Source: JALORV01 sp963703945 (GTDB lineage Bacteria > Pseudomonadota > Gammaproteobacteria > Burkholderiales > Burkholderiaceae_F). From it: DNA of 64,000 nt. The stretch covers positions 35,715 through 99,714 of the forward strand of contig CAVPGM010000034.1 in the NCBI GenBank assembly GCA_963703945.1. Direction: 5' to 3'. Numbering within the stretch: position 1 is the stretch's first letter; each line of letters begins with the position of its first letter. Positions 27,358 through 34,947 of the stretch are shown here, piece by piece. Position numbers and translations under genes: made by a program. The notes under the pieces were generated by a model. It was not told the origin of the DNA. It did not search any database and saw only the letters and a list, made by a program, of their open reading frames with translations.

Positions 27358-29159
27358 GCGCCTTCATCGCCCAGCAGTTCGTCCCGCTGCTGTTCCTCGG
27401 ATTGTTTTTCTTCCTGCTGACCGGTTTTCCGGTTGCGTTCTCGTTGGCAGCCTGCGGCCTGCTGTTCGGCTTCATCGGCATGGAGGCGGGAATCTTTCCG
27501 GGCACGCTGTTTCAGGCGCTGCCGCTGCGCGTGTTCGGCATCATGCAGAACGACACCCTGCTCGCGATCCCGTTCTTCACGCTGATGGGAATCATCCTCG
27601 AAAAGAGCGGCATGGCCGAGGACCTGCTGGAAACGATCGGCCAAGTCTTTGGCCCGGTGCGCGGCGGCCTGGCACTGGCGGTGATCTTCGTCGGCGCCCT
27701 GCTCGCCGCCACGACCGGCGTCGTCGCCGCGGCAGTGATCAGCATGGGGTTGATCTCGCTGCCGATCATGCTGCGCTACGGCTATAACCGCACGATCGCC
27801 ACCGGAGTCATCACGGCGTCTGGAACACTGGCGCAGGCGATCCCGCCCTCGCTGGTGCTGATTGTGCTGGCCGACCAGCTGGGCCGCTCGGTCGGCGACA
27901 TGTACGCGGCGGCGATCGTACCCGGCCTCATACTCGTCGGACTCTATGCGGTCTTCATCCTGATCACCTCGGTGATCAAGCCGGCCTGGGTTCCCGCGCT
28001 GCCGCAGGAAGCGCGGATCTACCGGGAAGACAACGGCGCTAGTGGCCACCGCTCGCTGATGGTGCTGCTGGCGATCTCGGCCGCCGTCGGCTTTGCCTGG
28101 AGTCGCGTCCACGAGGGAATCATCAATCCGATGATCGGCCGCGAGCTTCCGGCCGAGGCGGACGAAGTGCTGATCCTGTCGATGACGGTGGCTTCGTTCA
28201 CCGCGCTGTTCCTGGCGCTCGCCAACCGGCTGTTCGGGCTGAAGCTGCTGTCGAAGCTGACCGAGCGCGTCACCTTCGTGCTGATACCACCGCTGATCCT
28301 GATCTTCCTGGTGCTGGGCACGATTTTTCTTGGCATCGCCACTCCGACCGAGGGCGGCGCCTTGGGTGCCACCGGCGCACTGATCATGGCCACCGCGCGT
28401 CGCAAGCTGTCGTTCGACCTGCTGAAACAGGCGCTGACCAACACGACAAAGCTCTCCTGCTTCGTGCTTTTCATCCTGATCGGCTCGACGGTGTTCAGCT
28501 TCACGTTCAATGCGGCCGAAGGCCATGTCTGGGTCGAGCACCTGTTCGCCAACATGCCGGGCGGCCCAATGGGCTTCCTGATCGTCGTCAACATCCTGGT
28601 GTTCATCCTCGGCTGCTTCATCGACTTCTTCGAGATCGCGTTCATCGTGATCCCGATGCTGGCGCCGGTCGCCGACAAGCTGCTGCCGGCATTGCTGCCG
28701 GCCGGCGTGCCGCAGGACTGGGTGCTGATCTGGTTCGGCGTCATCGTCGCGATGAACCTGCAGACCTCGTTCCTGACGCCGCCGTTCGGATTTGCGCTGT
28801 TCTACCTGCGCAGCGTTGCCGCGCGCAGCGACTACAAGGATCGCATCACCGGCGAGACCATCCCGGCTGTCACCACGGCCCAGATCTACAAGGGCGCTGT
28901 TGCCTTCATCTGCATCCAGTTGATCATGGTGGTCGCGGTCATCGTGTTCCCGGGTCTGGTGATCGACATGGAGCAGAAGAAGGCGATCGACCTCGACAAG
29001 ATCCAGCTCGAAGCGCCGACAGGAGGCTATGGAGATCAGGCGCCGTCCGACCCGGCCAGGGACCTGACGCCGGGTGCGCCATCCGATGCCAAGCCACCCG
29101 CGCAGGAGGACCCGATGGAGGCGATGAAGCGGGAGATGGAGCGCGACGCGAAGAAGTAA
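27354..29159 (+). CDS. TRAP transporter large permease (DctM family), long form
   Basis: DctM is the sodium-coupled membrane subunit that moves substrate delivered by the binding protein. Family motifs include FFTLMGIILEKSGMAEDLLE, ASGTLAQAIPPSLVLIVLADQ, ATPTEGGALGATGAL and TSFLTPPFGFALFYLR. The 601 residues exceed the usual 425-440. The extra length is a hydrophilic and helical insertion in the middle (about residues 215-300) and a Pro/Asp/Lys-rich tail. Long DctM forms occur with TakP-type binding proteins, which fits the neighbouring gene. It starts at a GTG inside the dctQ stop. Confidence 0.92.
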   Translation: MSAFIAQQFVPLLFLGLFFFLLTGFPVAFSLAACGLLFGFIGMEAGIFPGTLFQALPLRVFGIMQNDTLLAIPFFTLMGIILEKSGMAEDLLETIGQVFGPVRGGLALAVIFVGALLAATTGVVAAAVISMGLISLPIMLRYGYNRTIATGVITASGTLAQAIPPSLVLIVLADQLGRSVGDMYAAAIVPGLILVGLYAVFILITSVIKPAWVPALPQEARIYREDNGASGHRSLMVLLAISAAVGFAWSRVHEGIINPMIGRELPAEADEVLILSMTVASFTALFLALANRLFGLKLLSKLTERVTFVLIPPLILIFLVLGTIFLGIATPTEGGALGATGALIMATARRKLSFDLLKQALTNTTKLSCFVLFILIGSTVFSFTFNAAEGHVWVEHLFANMPGGPMGFLIVVNILVFILGCFIDFFEIAFIVIPMLAPVADKLLPALLPAGVPQDWVLIWFGVIVAMNLQTSFLTPPFGFALFYLRSVAARSDYKDRITGETIPAVTTAQIYKGAVAFICIQLIMVVAVIVFPGLVIDMEQKKAIDLDKIQLEAPTGGYGDQAPSDPARDLTPGAPSDAKPPAQEDPMEAMKREMERDAKK

Positions 29160-29171
29160 CAGCCGCATCAA

Positions 29172-29209
29172 AGAAAGAGCCCGCGGCCGCAGAACCGTGG
29201 GCTCTTTCT
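29172..29209. terminator. Bidirectional intrinsic terminator
   Basis: AGAAAGAGCCCGCGG and CCGTGGGCTCTTTCT form a 15-bp stem (one G-T pair) around an 8-base loop. A/T-rich ends make it usable in both directions. It lies between the convergent dctM and the binding-protein gene. Confidence 0.9.
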
Positions 29210-29240
29210 GTGGCTGCCAGAGCGCTGACTCGCCGTCGCG

Positions 29241-30332
29241 CTATGACGGAATCCGCTGCGACTCCATGTAGTTGTCAAATGCCGCCTCGGTGAAGCGGAA
29301 CCAGAGGCTTTCTTCGCGCAGGAACTGGTTGTAGTCCGTGTAGATCTTCCGCCAGGCCGGGTTCGTCTTGTTCAGCTCGGCATAGACCTCGAAAGCGGCC
29401 TTGAATGCCGCGTCCATCACGTCCTTGGGCATGCGGAAGAGCTTGGCGCCGCCGGCGACGAGTTGCTTCAGCGCGGCGGGATTCTTCGCGTCGTAGGAGG
29501 CCAGCATGACGACGTGCGCATGCGAAGCACAGGCCTCGACGATCGCCTTGTAGTCGGCCGAGAGCGCATCCCAGGCCTTGGTGTTGACGAACAGCGTCAG
29601 CTGCGGGCCACCTTCCCACCAGCCGGGGTAGCCGTACCACGGCGCGACCTTGTAGAGGCCGAGCTTCAGGTCGTCGTACGGACCGACCCACTCGGCTGCA
29701 TCGATCGTGCCCTTTTCCAATGCGGTGTAGATCTCGCCGCCCGGAATGTTCTGCGGCACCGCACCGATACGCTCCAGCACCTTGCCGCCGAAGCCGCCGA
29801 TCCGCATCTTCAGGCCCTTCATGTCCGCGACCGACTTGATCTCCTTGCGGTAAAAGCCACCCATCTGTGCGCCGGTGTTGCCCATCGGGAAGTTGACGAT
29901 GTTGAAGCCACGGTAGAACTCGCGGAACAGCTTCAGCCCGTTGCCTTCGTACATCCACGCCGTCATCTGGCGTGCGTTGAATCCGAACGGGATCGCGCAG
30001 TCCATCGCGAAGGTCGGGTCCTTGCCGAAGAAGTAATACGGCGCGGTGTGTGCAGCCTCGACGGTGCCGTTCTGCACGCCGTCCAGCACGCCGAAGGCCG
30101 GCATCAGTTCGCCGGCGGCGTGGACGCTGATCGTGAACTTGCCGCCGGTGGCGGTCGAGACCTGCTTGGAAAACACTTCAGCGGCGCCGTAGATCGTGTC
30201 GAGCGACTTCGGGAAGCTCGACGCCAGCCGCCACCGGACCGTGGCTTGGGCCTTGACAACCGCCGGTGCGGCGATCGCTGCCGCCGCGGCCGCGCCGGCC
30301 GAGGCTCGAGCCAGGAATGAACGACGTTGCAT
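29241..30332 (-). CDS. TRAP transporter substrate-binding protein (TakP/DctP-like)
   Basis: The 363-residue periplasmic protein captures substrate for the DctQM permease. It begins with a twin-arginine signal (MQRRSFLARASAG, then an Ala-rich helix ending VVKAQA), implying Tat export. Conserved parts include RIGGFGGKVLERIGAVPQ, the ligand-anchoring arginine region, and AAEWVGPYDDLKLGLYKVAPWY. WWEGGPQLTLFVNTKAW matches the TakP group that binds 2-oxo acids with sodium. The ligand here is an inference. The gene is on the opposite strand to dctQM, tail to tail. Confidence 0.9.
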   Translation of the reverse strand: MQRRSFLARASAGAAAAAAIAAPAVVKAQATVRWRLASSFPKSLDTIYGAAEVFSKQVSTATGGKFTISVHAAGELMPAFGVLDGVQNGTVEAAHTAPYYFFGKDPTFAMDCAIPFGFNARQMTAWMYEGNGLKLFREFYRGFNIVNFPMGNTGAQMGGFYRKEIKSVADMKGLKMRIGGFGGKVLERIGAVPQNIPGGEIYTALEKGTIDAAEWVGPYDDLKLGLYKVAPWYGYPGWWEGGPQLTLFVNTKAWDALSADYKAIVEACASHAHVVMLASYDAKNPAALKQLVAGGAKLFRMPKDVMDAAFKAAFEVYAELNKTNPAWRKIYTDYNQFLREESLWFRFTEAAFDNYMESQRIPS

Positions 30333-30469
30333 AAAAGTCTCCTAGGGTGACTTGTAATGTTTAGCGCAGGGGAGGCTTGGCAAGGCCGCCGGGCCGATCC
30401 GACGCCGGGGCATTGTATCGAGTGCGCCCGCGACGGCAACGCCTCGGATTCCCGAAGCATTGATGGAGG

Positions 30470-31813
30470 TCAGCCGCCGGCCAGGGTCATGCCTTCGATC
30501 AGCAGCGAGCCGCTGATCTTGCTGCCCCGTACGACTTCATCGGCGCCAACGGCAGCGATGTCGGCGAACATCTTTCGCAGGTTGCCCGCGATCGTGATTT
30601 CCTCGACCGGAAAGCGAATCTGCCCGCCTTCGACCCAGAAGCCGCTGGCGCCACGCGAATAGTCGCCGGTCACGTAATTGACCCCCTGCCCGATCAGCTC
30701 GGTCACCAGCAGCCCGGTGCCGAGCCGCCGCAGCATGACGTCGAGGTCGTCTTCCTCATCGGTGTCGCTCGATTTCAGTCGCAGGTTGTACGAGCCTCCG
30801 GCGTTGCCGGTGGACTTCATTCCGAGCTTGCGCGCCGAGTAGCTCGACAGGAAATAGCCTTCCAGGCGCCCGTTGCGCACCACGTCGCGCTTCAGTCCGC
30901 GCGCACCTTCCTCGTCGAACGGGCTGGAACCGGGGCCGCGCGGCAGGTAAGGATCCTCCTCGACGCTGACATGGGGCGCAAAGACCATCTTGCCCAGTGC
31001 ATCGACCAGGAACGACGACTTCCGGTACAGCGCACCCCCGCTTGCCGCCTGCACGAAGTTGCCGAGCAGTCCGCAGGCGAGCGGCGCCTCGAACAGCACT
31101 GGACACTGGCGGGTCGACAGACGGCGGGCCCCGAGCCGCGCAAGCGCGCGCCGCGCCGCATAGCCGCCGACGGCCTCCGGCGACGCCAGTTCGGCGTGCA
31201 CGCGACACGAACTGAACCAGTCGTCGCGCTGCATGCCGGTCGCATCGCGCGCGATGGGCGAGACCGAGATCGAGTGGCGCGAATAGGGATAGCCGGCCAT
31301 GAAATCGCGCGTGTTCGCCAGCACGAAGTGCCCCGACGAGGTGTACACGTTGGCGCCCTCGGAATTGACGATCTGCGGGCTGACCGCGAATGCAGCAGCC
31401 TCGCACTGCTGCGCCAGCCGGATTGCCTCCTCGGTGTCGAGCAGCCAGGGATGAAACAGGTCGACATCGCGCGGGTTTCTCTCCAGGACGTCTTCGTCCG
31501 GCAGTCCCGCAGCGTCGTCATCGGCGGTGTAGCGCGCGATGTTGTGGGCCGCGGCGACTGCCTCGCGAACGGCAGACGGCGAAAAGTCGGAGGTCGATGC
31601 GTGCCCGCGGCGCTGGCCCAGGTAGACGGTGACTCCCAGGCCCTTGTCGCGCGTGTGCTCGATCGTCTCGACCTTGCGCTTGCGGACCGTGACCGACAGG
31701 CCGGTCGACTCGCTCGCCTCGCACGACGCATCCGTAGCGCCGAGCGAGCGGGCGTGGGCCAGTGCATCCTGCGCAAGGTCGCGCAGTCGGTCGTCGGATA
31801 TCGAGAAATACAG
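30470..31813 (-). CDS. pmbA: Metalloprotease PmbA (TldE), start codon disturbed
   Basis: PmbA/TldE pairs with TldD to form a Zn protease that matures peptides such as microcins and degrades CcdA. The frame is continuous from LYFSISDDRLRDLAQDALAHA through RKRKVETIEHTRDKGLGVTVY to the glycine-rich end ISGSLLIEGMTLAGG. The only in-frame start is CTG at 31813, directly after an in-frame TGA. An ATG at 31817 is one base out of frame, and removing T31814 would give ATG-CTG-TAT, a normal PmbA start. A single-base error at the start codon is the simplest reading. darP is divergent, as is usual. Confidence 0.85.
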   Translation of the reverse strand: MYFSISDDRLRDLAQDALAHARSLGATDASCEASESTGLSVTVRKRKVETIEHTRDKGLGVTVYLGQRRGHASTSDFSPSAVREAVAAAHNIARYTADDDAAGLPDEDVLERNPRDVDLFHPWLLDTEEAIRLAQQCEAAAFAVSPQIVNSEGANVYTSSGHFVLANTRDFMAGYPYSRHSISVSPIARDATGMQRDDWFSSCRVHAELASPEAVGGYAARRALARLGARRLSTRQCPVLFEAPLACGLLGNFVQAASGGALYRKSSFLVDALGKMVFAPHVSVEEDPYLPRGPGSSPFDEEGARGLKRDVVRNGRLEGYFLSSYSARKLGMKSTGNAGGSYNLRLKSSDTDEEDDLDVMLRRLGTGLLVTELIGQGVNYVTGDYSRGASGFWVEGGQIRFPVEEITIAGNLRKMFADIAAVGADEVVRGSKISGSLLIEGMTLAGG

Positions 31814-31905
31814 TCATGCGGAGAGGTGCCTTCGTCGCGGAGTCGCGCAGCGGGTGAATGCGGCCGCCTCCGGGCGGCGCGCCGTGCTGGGTATCATAAA
31901 CAACG

Positions 31906-32433
31906 ATGATTCGCGACGAACCGGACAAGGCCGCGGGCGATGAGCGCGCGACTCCGAGCAAGACACAGCGCAAGAAGGATTCGCACGCGCTGCAGGACCT
32001 CGGCTTGGAACTGGTCCGGCTGCGGCGCGATCAGTTGCAGCGCATCGATCTGCCCGATGCCGTGCGCGACGCCGTGGAGTTCGCTCATCGGGTCACCGCG
32101 CACGAAGCCCGGCGGCGCCATCTGCAGTACCTCGGCAAGCTGATGCGACAGGTCGATGCAGAGCAGCTGCGCGAGGCGATCGCACGGGTCACCGGCGATT
32201 CGCGCGCCGCAGTGGCACTGATGCATCAGGCCGAGCGGTGGCGGGATCGGTTGCTCGAGGACGATGCGGCGTTGACCGAATTCATTGCCGAGCACCCGGC
32301 GGCGGACGCGCAGTGGTTGCGCGCGACCATACGCGCGGCGCGGCGTGAGACCACCACGGCGCGGCCGCCGCGGCATACGCGGGAGCTGTACCGCTGGCTG
32401 CACGAGCGGCTCGAAGTCGGGGCGGGTGCATGA
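31906..32433 (+). CDS. darP: Ribosome-associated protein DarP/YjgA (DUF615)
   Basis: The 175-residue, highly charged helical protein has the family pattern SKTQRKKDSHALQDLGLELVRL near the start, preceded by an acidic tail. The end QWLRATIRAARRE...YRWLHERLE is also typical. In E. coli DarP assists late 50S assembly. The divergent pmbA partner is a conserved neighbour. Its stop overlaps the mog start by 4 bp (ATGA). Confidence 0.9.
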   Translation: MIRDEPDKAAGDERATPSKTQRKKDSHALQDLGLELVRLRRDQLQRIDLPDAVRDAVEFAHRVTAHEARRRHLQYLGKLMRQVDAEQLREAIARVTGDSRAAVALMHQAERWRDRLLEDDAALTEFIAEHPAADAQWLRATIRAARRETTTARPPRHTRELYRWLHERLEVGAGA

Positions 32434-33050
32434 CAGCCATCCGCCGTCACGAGGATGAACTGATCCTCGGACTGGTATCGGTTTCGGACCGGGCCTCGCA
32501 GGGTGTCTACACGGACCAGGGGCTGCCCGCGCTGCGCTCATGGTTCGAGCGTGCGCTGGTATCGCCGTGGCAGGCGCACGAACGTCTGATTGCCGACGAG
32601 CGCGAGCTCATCGAGCGGACGCTGATCGAACTCGTTGACACGGTCGGATGCGATCTGGTCCTGACGACCGGCGGCACCGGCCCGGCGCGGCGCGACGTGA
32701 CTCCGGAGGCCACCATGGCCGTCGCGACACGCGAAATGCCCGGCTTCGGCGAACAGATGCGGCGCATCTCGCTCGAGTTCGTGCCCACGGCCATCCTGTC
32801 GCGGCAGGTCGGCGTGTTGCGTGAAACCGGATCCCATTGCGCGCTGATCCTGAACCTGCCCGGCCAGCCGAAAGCGATCAGCGAGACGCTGGAAGGCCTG
32901 AGGACGCCGGAGGGCGCGGTGCGCACACATGGAATCTTCGCCGCGGTGCCCTACTGCATCGACCTGATCGGCGGCCCGTACATCGAAACCCACGCGGACG
33001 TCGTCAAGGCGTTCCGTCCGAAAAACGCAGTGCGCGGGAAGTCATCATGA
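32430..33050 (+). CDS. mog: Molybdopterin adenylyltransferase
   Basis: Mog adenylates molybdopterin before molybdenum insertion. The 206-residue protein has GLVSVSDRASQGVYTDQG at the start, the MPT-binding TTGGTGPARRDVTPEAT, and LPGQPKAISETLEG. It overlaps both neighbours by a few bases. Its presence implies molybdoenzymes in the genome, although none is encoded in this window. Confidence 0.93.
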   Translation: MTAIRRHEDELILGLVSVSDRASQGVYTDQGLPALRSWFERALVSPWQAHERLIADERELIERTLIELVDTVGCDLVLTTGGTGPARRDVTPEATMAVATREMPGFGEQMRRISLEFVPTAILSRQVGVLRETGSHCALILNLPGQPKAISETLEGLRTPEGAVRTHGIFAAVPYCIDLIGGPYIETHADVVKAFRPKNAVRGKSS

Positions 33051-33725
33051 AGCGCGATCCGCTGCAGGCCCTCGAATTGCAGACCCAACCGTCCCCGACA
33101 GCGAGCGTGATCTGGCTGCACGGCCTCGGTGCTGACGGTTATGACTTCGTCCCGGTCGTGCGCGAACTCGAATCGCTGGGGACCCCCGCGGCGCGCTATG
33201 TGTTCCCGCATGCGCCGACGCGACCGGTCACCATCAACGGCGGCTACGTGATGCGCGCGTGGTACGACATCCTCGGCGCCGACGCCGTGCGCCGTGAGGA
33301 CGAAGACGGCATCCGCGATTCACAGTTGCACGTCGAGAGCATTGATCGCGCGCGAAGTCGAGCGCGGTACGCCGCGCGATCGCATCGTGCTCGCCGGCTT
33401 CTCGCAGGGAGGCGCGATCACGCTGCAGACCGGACTCAGGCAGCGCGAGCCGTTGGCGGGACTGATGGCGTTGTCGAGCTACCTGCCGCTCGCCGCGCAG
33501 TTTTCCGCCGAGCGTGCCGATGGCAGCCGAGCCGTGCCCATTTTCATGGCACACGGCCGCAGCGATCCGGTGATCCCGCTGGCGCGCGGGATCGCTTCGC
33601 GCGATGCGCTGATGGCGGCCGGCTACACAGTCGAGTGGCACGAGTACGAGATGCCGCACTCGATATGCGAAGAGGAGATCCGGCACATCGCCGCCTTTCT
33701 GTCGCGCGTGCTCGGACGGCGCTAG
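33047..33725 (+). CDS. Carboxylesterase/phospholipase (alpha/beta hydrolase), one frameshift
   Basis: The family is that of Pseudomonas carboxylesterase II and acyl-protein thioesterases. The first part has SVIWLHGLGADGYDFVP and FPHAPTRPVTINGGYVMRAWYD. The second has the nucleophile motif GFSQGG and ends with a histidine in EMPHSICEEE. The two parts lie in different frames. Deleting A33341 joins QLHVES to LIAREVERGTPRDRIVLAGFSQGG. Length after repair is about 225 residues, normal for the family. The ATG overlaps the mog stop; the TAG overlaps the convergent doxX stop. Confidence 0.85.
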
Positions 33726-34127
33726 CGTCCGCGGTCGAGGCTCCAGGCGCCAGGCCCGGCGACCGCCAGCATCAGCAGTCCGCCAGCGACCGCAAGATTC
33801 TTCATGAACATCACCTGCTGCATCCCCTGCTCCGCGGCCGGCATCGCCCAGAAGTTGTGGAAGAAGAATGAAGCAGCCAAGGTGAACACCATCGAGCGCA
33901 AACGCTGCCCAGCGGGTCCTGTAACCGACGATCAGCGCCACTCCTGCACCGATTTCCACAACGATCGTGGCGACCGCTGCCGCCTGCGCCAGCGGCAGGC
34001 CGACCGAGCTGATATAGCCGACGGTGCCTGCAAAGCCGGCGCCGATCTTCGAATAGCCGGAAACGACGAACAACGCGGCAAGCATGATGCGCGCGACCAG
34101 CGCCAGTGCGTTGTGTGCAGTAGTCAT
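33722..34127 (-). CDS. DoxX-family membrane protein, one frameshift
   Basis: This is a small four-helix membrane protein of the DoxX/YphA type. The N-terminal half (LVARIMLAALFVVSGYSKI, VVEIGAGVALIVGYRTRWAAFAL) is in one frame. The rest (MVFTLAASFFFHNFW, MKNLAVAGGLLMLAVAGPGAWSLDRGR) is in another. Removing C33893 makes RWAAFALMVFTLAASFFFHNF, the normal family sequence, ending at TAG 33722. The function of DoxX proteins in this setting is unclear, with links to redox stress. The stop shares the palindrome GCTAGC with the esterase stop. Confidence 0.8.
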
Positions 34128-34164
34128 CGAGTCATCACTCCGTTCAGCATCGGGGAGGGATTCC

Positions 34165-34864
34165 TTACGGCAGGTCGAACACCAGGACCTCGGCGCCTGC
34201 GCCGTCGGACAACGAGAGCTGATGATGGCCCACTCATCATGGCCGCGTCACCGGCACCGAGCCGCTGGCCGTTGGCGTCGATGCTACCGCGGGCTACGTG
34301 CGCGTACATGCGCCGGCCGTGGGCGACTTCCAGAGTCGCGGCTTCATCACCGTCGAACAGGCCGGCGTACACGCGCGCGTCCTGGTGGATCGTCACCGAG
34401 CCATCGGCGCCGTCGGGCGAGGCGACGAGCCGCAGCCGCCCCCGCTTGTCGGCGGGCTCGAACCGCTTTTCCTCGTAGCTCGCCGCGATCCCGGACACGC
34501 GCGGCTCGATCCAGATCTGCAGGAAATGCGTCGTCTGCGTCTTCGAGTGGTTGTATTCGGAATGCGTGACACCGGTTCCCGCGCTCATGCGCTGGACATC
34601 GCCCGGCCGGATCACCGAACCGTTGCCCATGCTGTCTCGATGCGCAAGTTCGCCTTCGAGCACGTAGCTGATGATCTCCATGTCGCGGTGCCCGTGCGTG
34701 CCGAATCCCATGCCGGGCGCCACGCGGTCCTCGTTGATCACGCGCAGCGGCCCGAATCCCATGTGCCGCGGGTCGTGATAGTCGGCGAACGAAAAGCTGT
34801 GGTACGACTTCAGCCACCCGTGGTCGGCGTATCCGCGTTCGTCACCGCGCCGCATTGTCAGCAC
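34165..34864 (-). CDS. Pirin family protein (bicupin, quercetinase-like), one frameshift
   Basis: The cupin metal site is intact in GFGTHGHRDMEIISYVLEGELAHRDSMGN, with histidines and Glu as in YhhW-type quercetin 2,3-dioxygenases. RRGDERGYADHGWLKSYHSFSF is the pirin start. The end changes frame at GDAAMMSGPSS. Removing one base near 34219 gives LSLSDGAGAEVLVFDLP and a TAA at 34165, the usual ending. I use the GTG at 34864 because AAGGAG lies 5 bp upstream; Met codons at 34855 and 34897 are alternatives. Physiological role is not known. Confidence 0.85.
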
Positions 34865-34947
34865 CTTGGCTCCTTGTCTTTGGAGAGTCGCGAGCATATC
34901 GCGCGACGGCCCGTTGCCGAGCGGGTGGCGACGGGTCAATCAAGGGT

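Noticed and set aside
27141..29171. 676-codon open frame antisense to dctM
   Set aside because: The low-complexity Gln/Asp/His/Arg-rich translation is typical of the complement of a membrane-protein gene.
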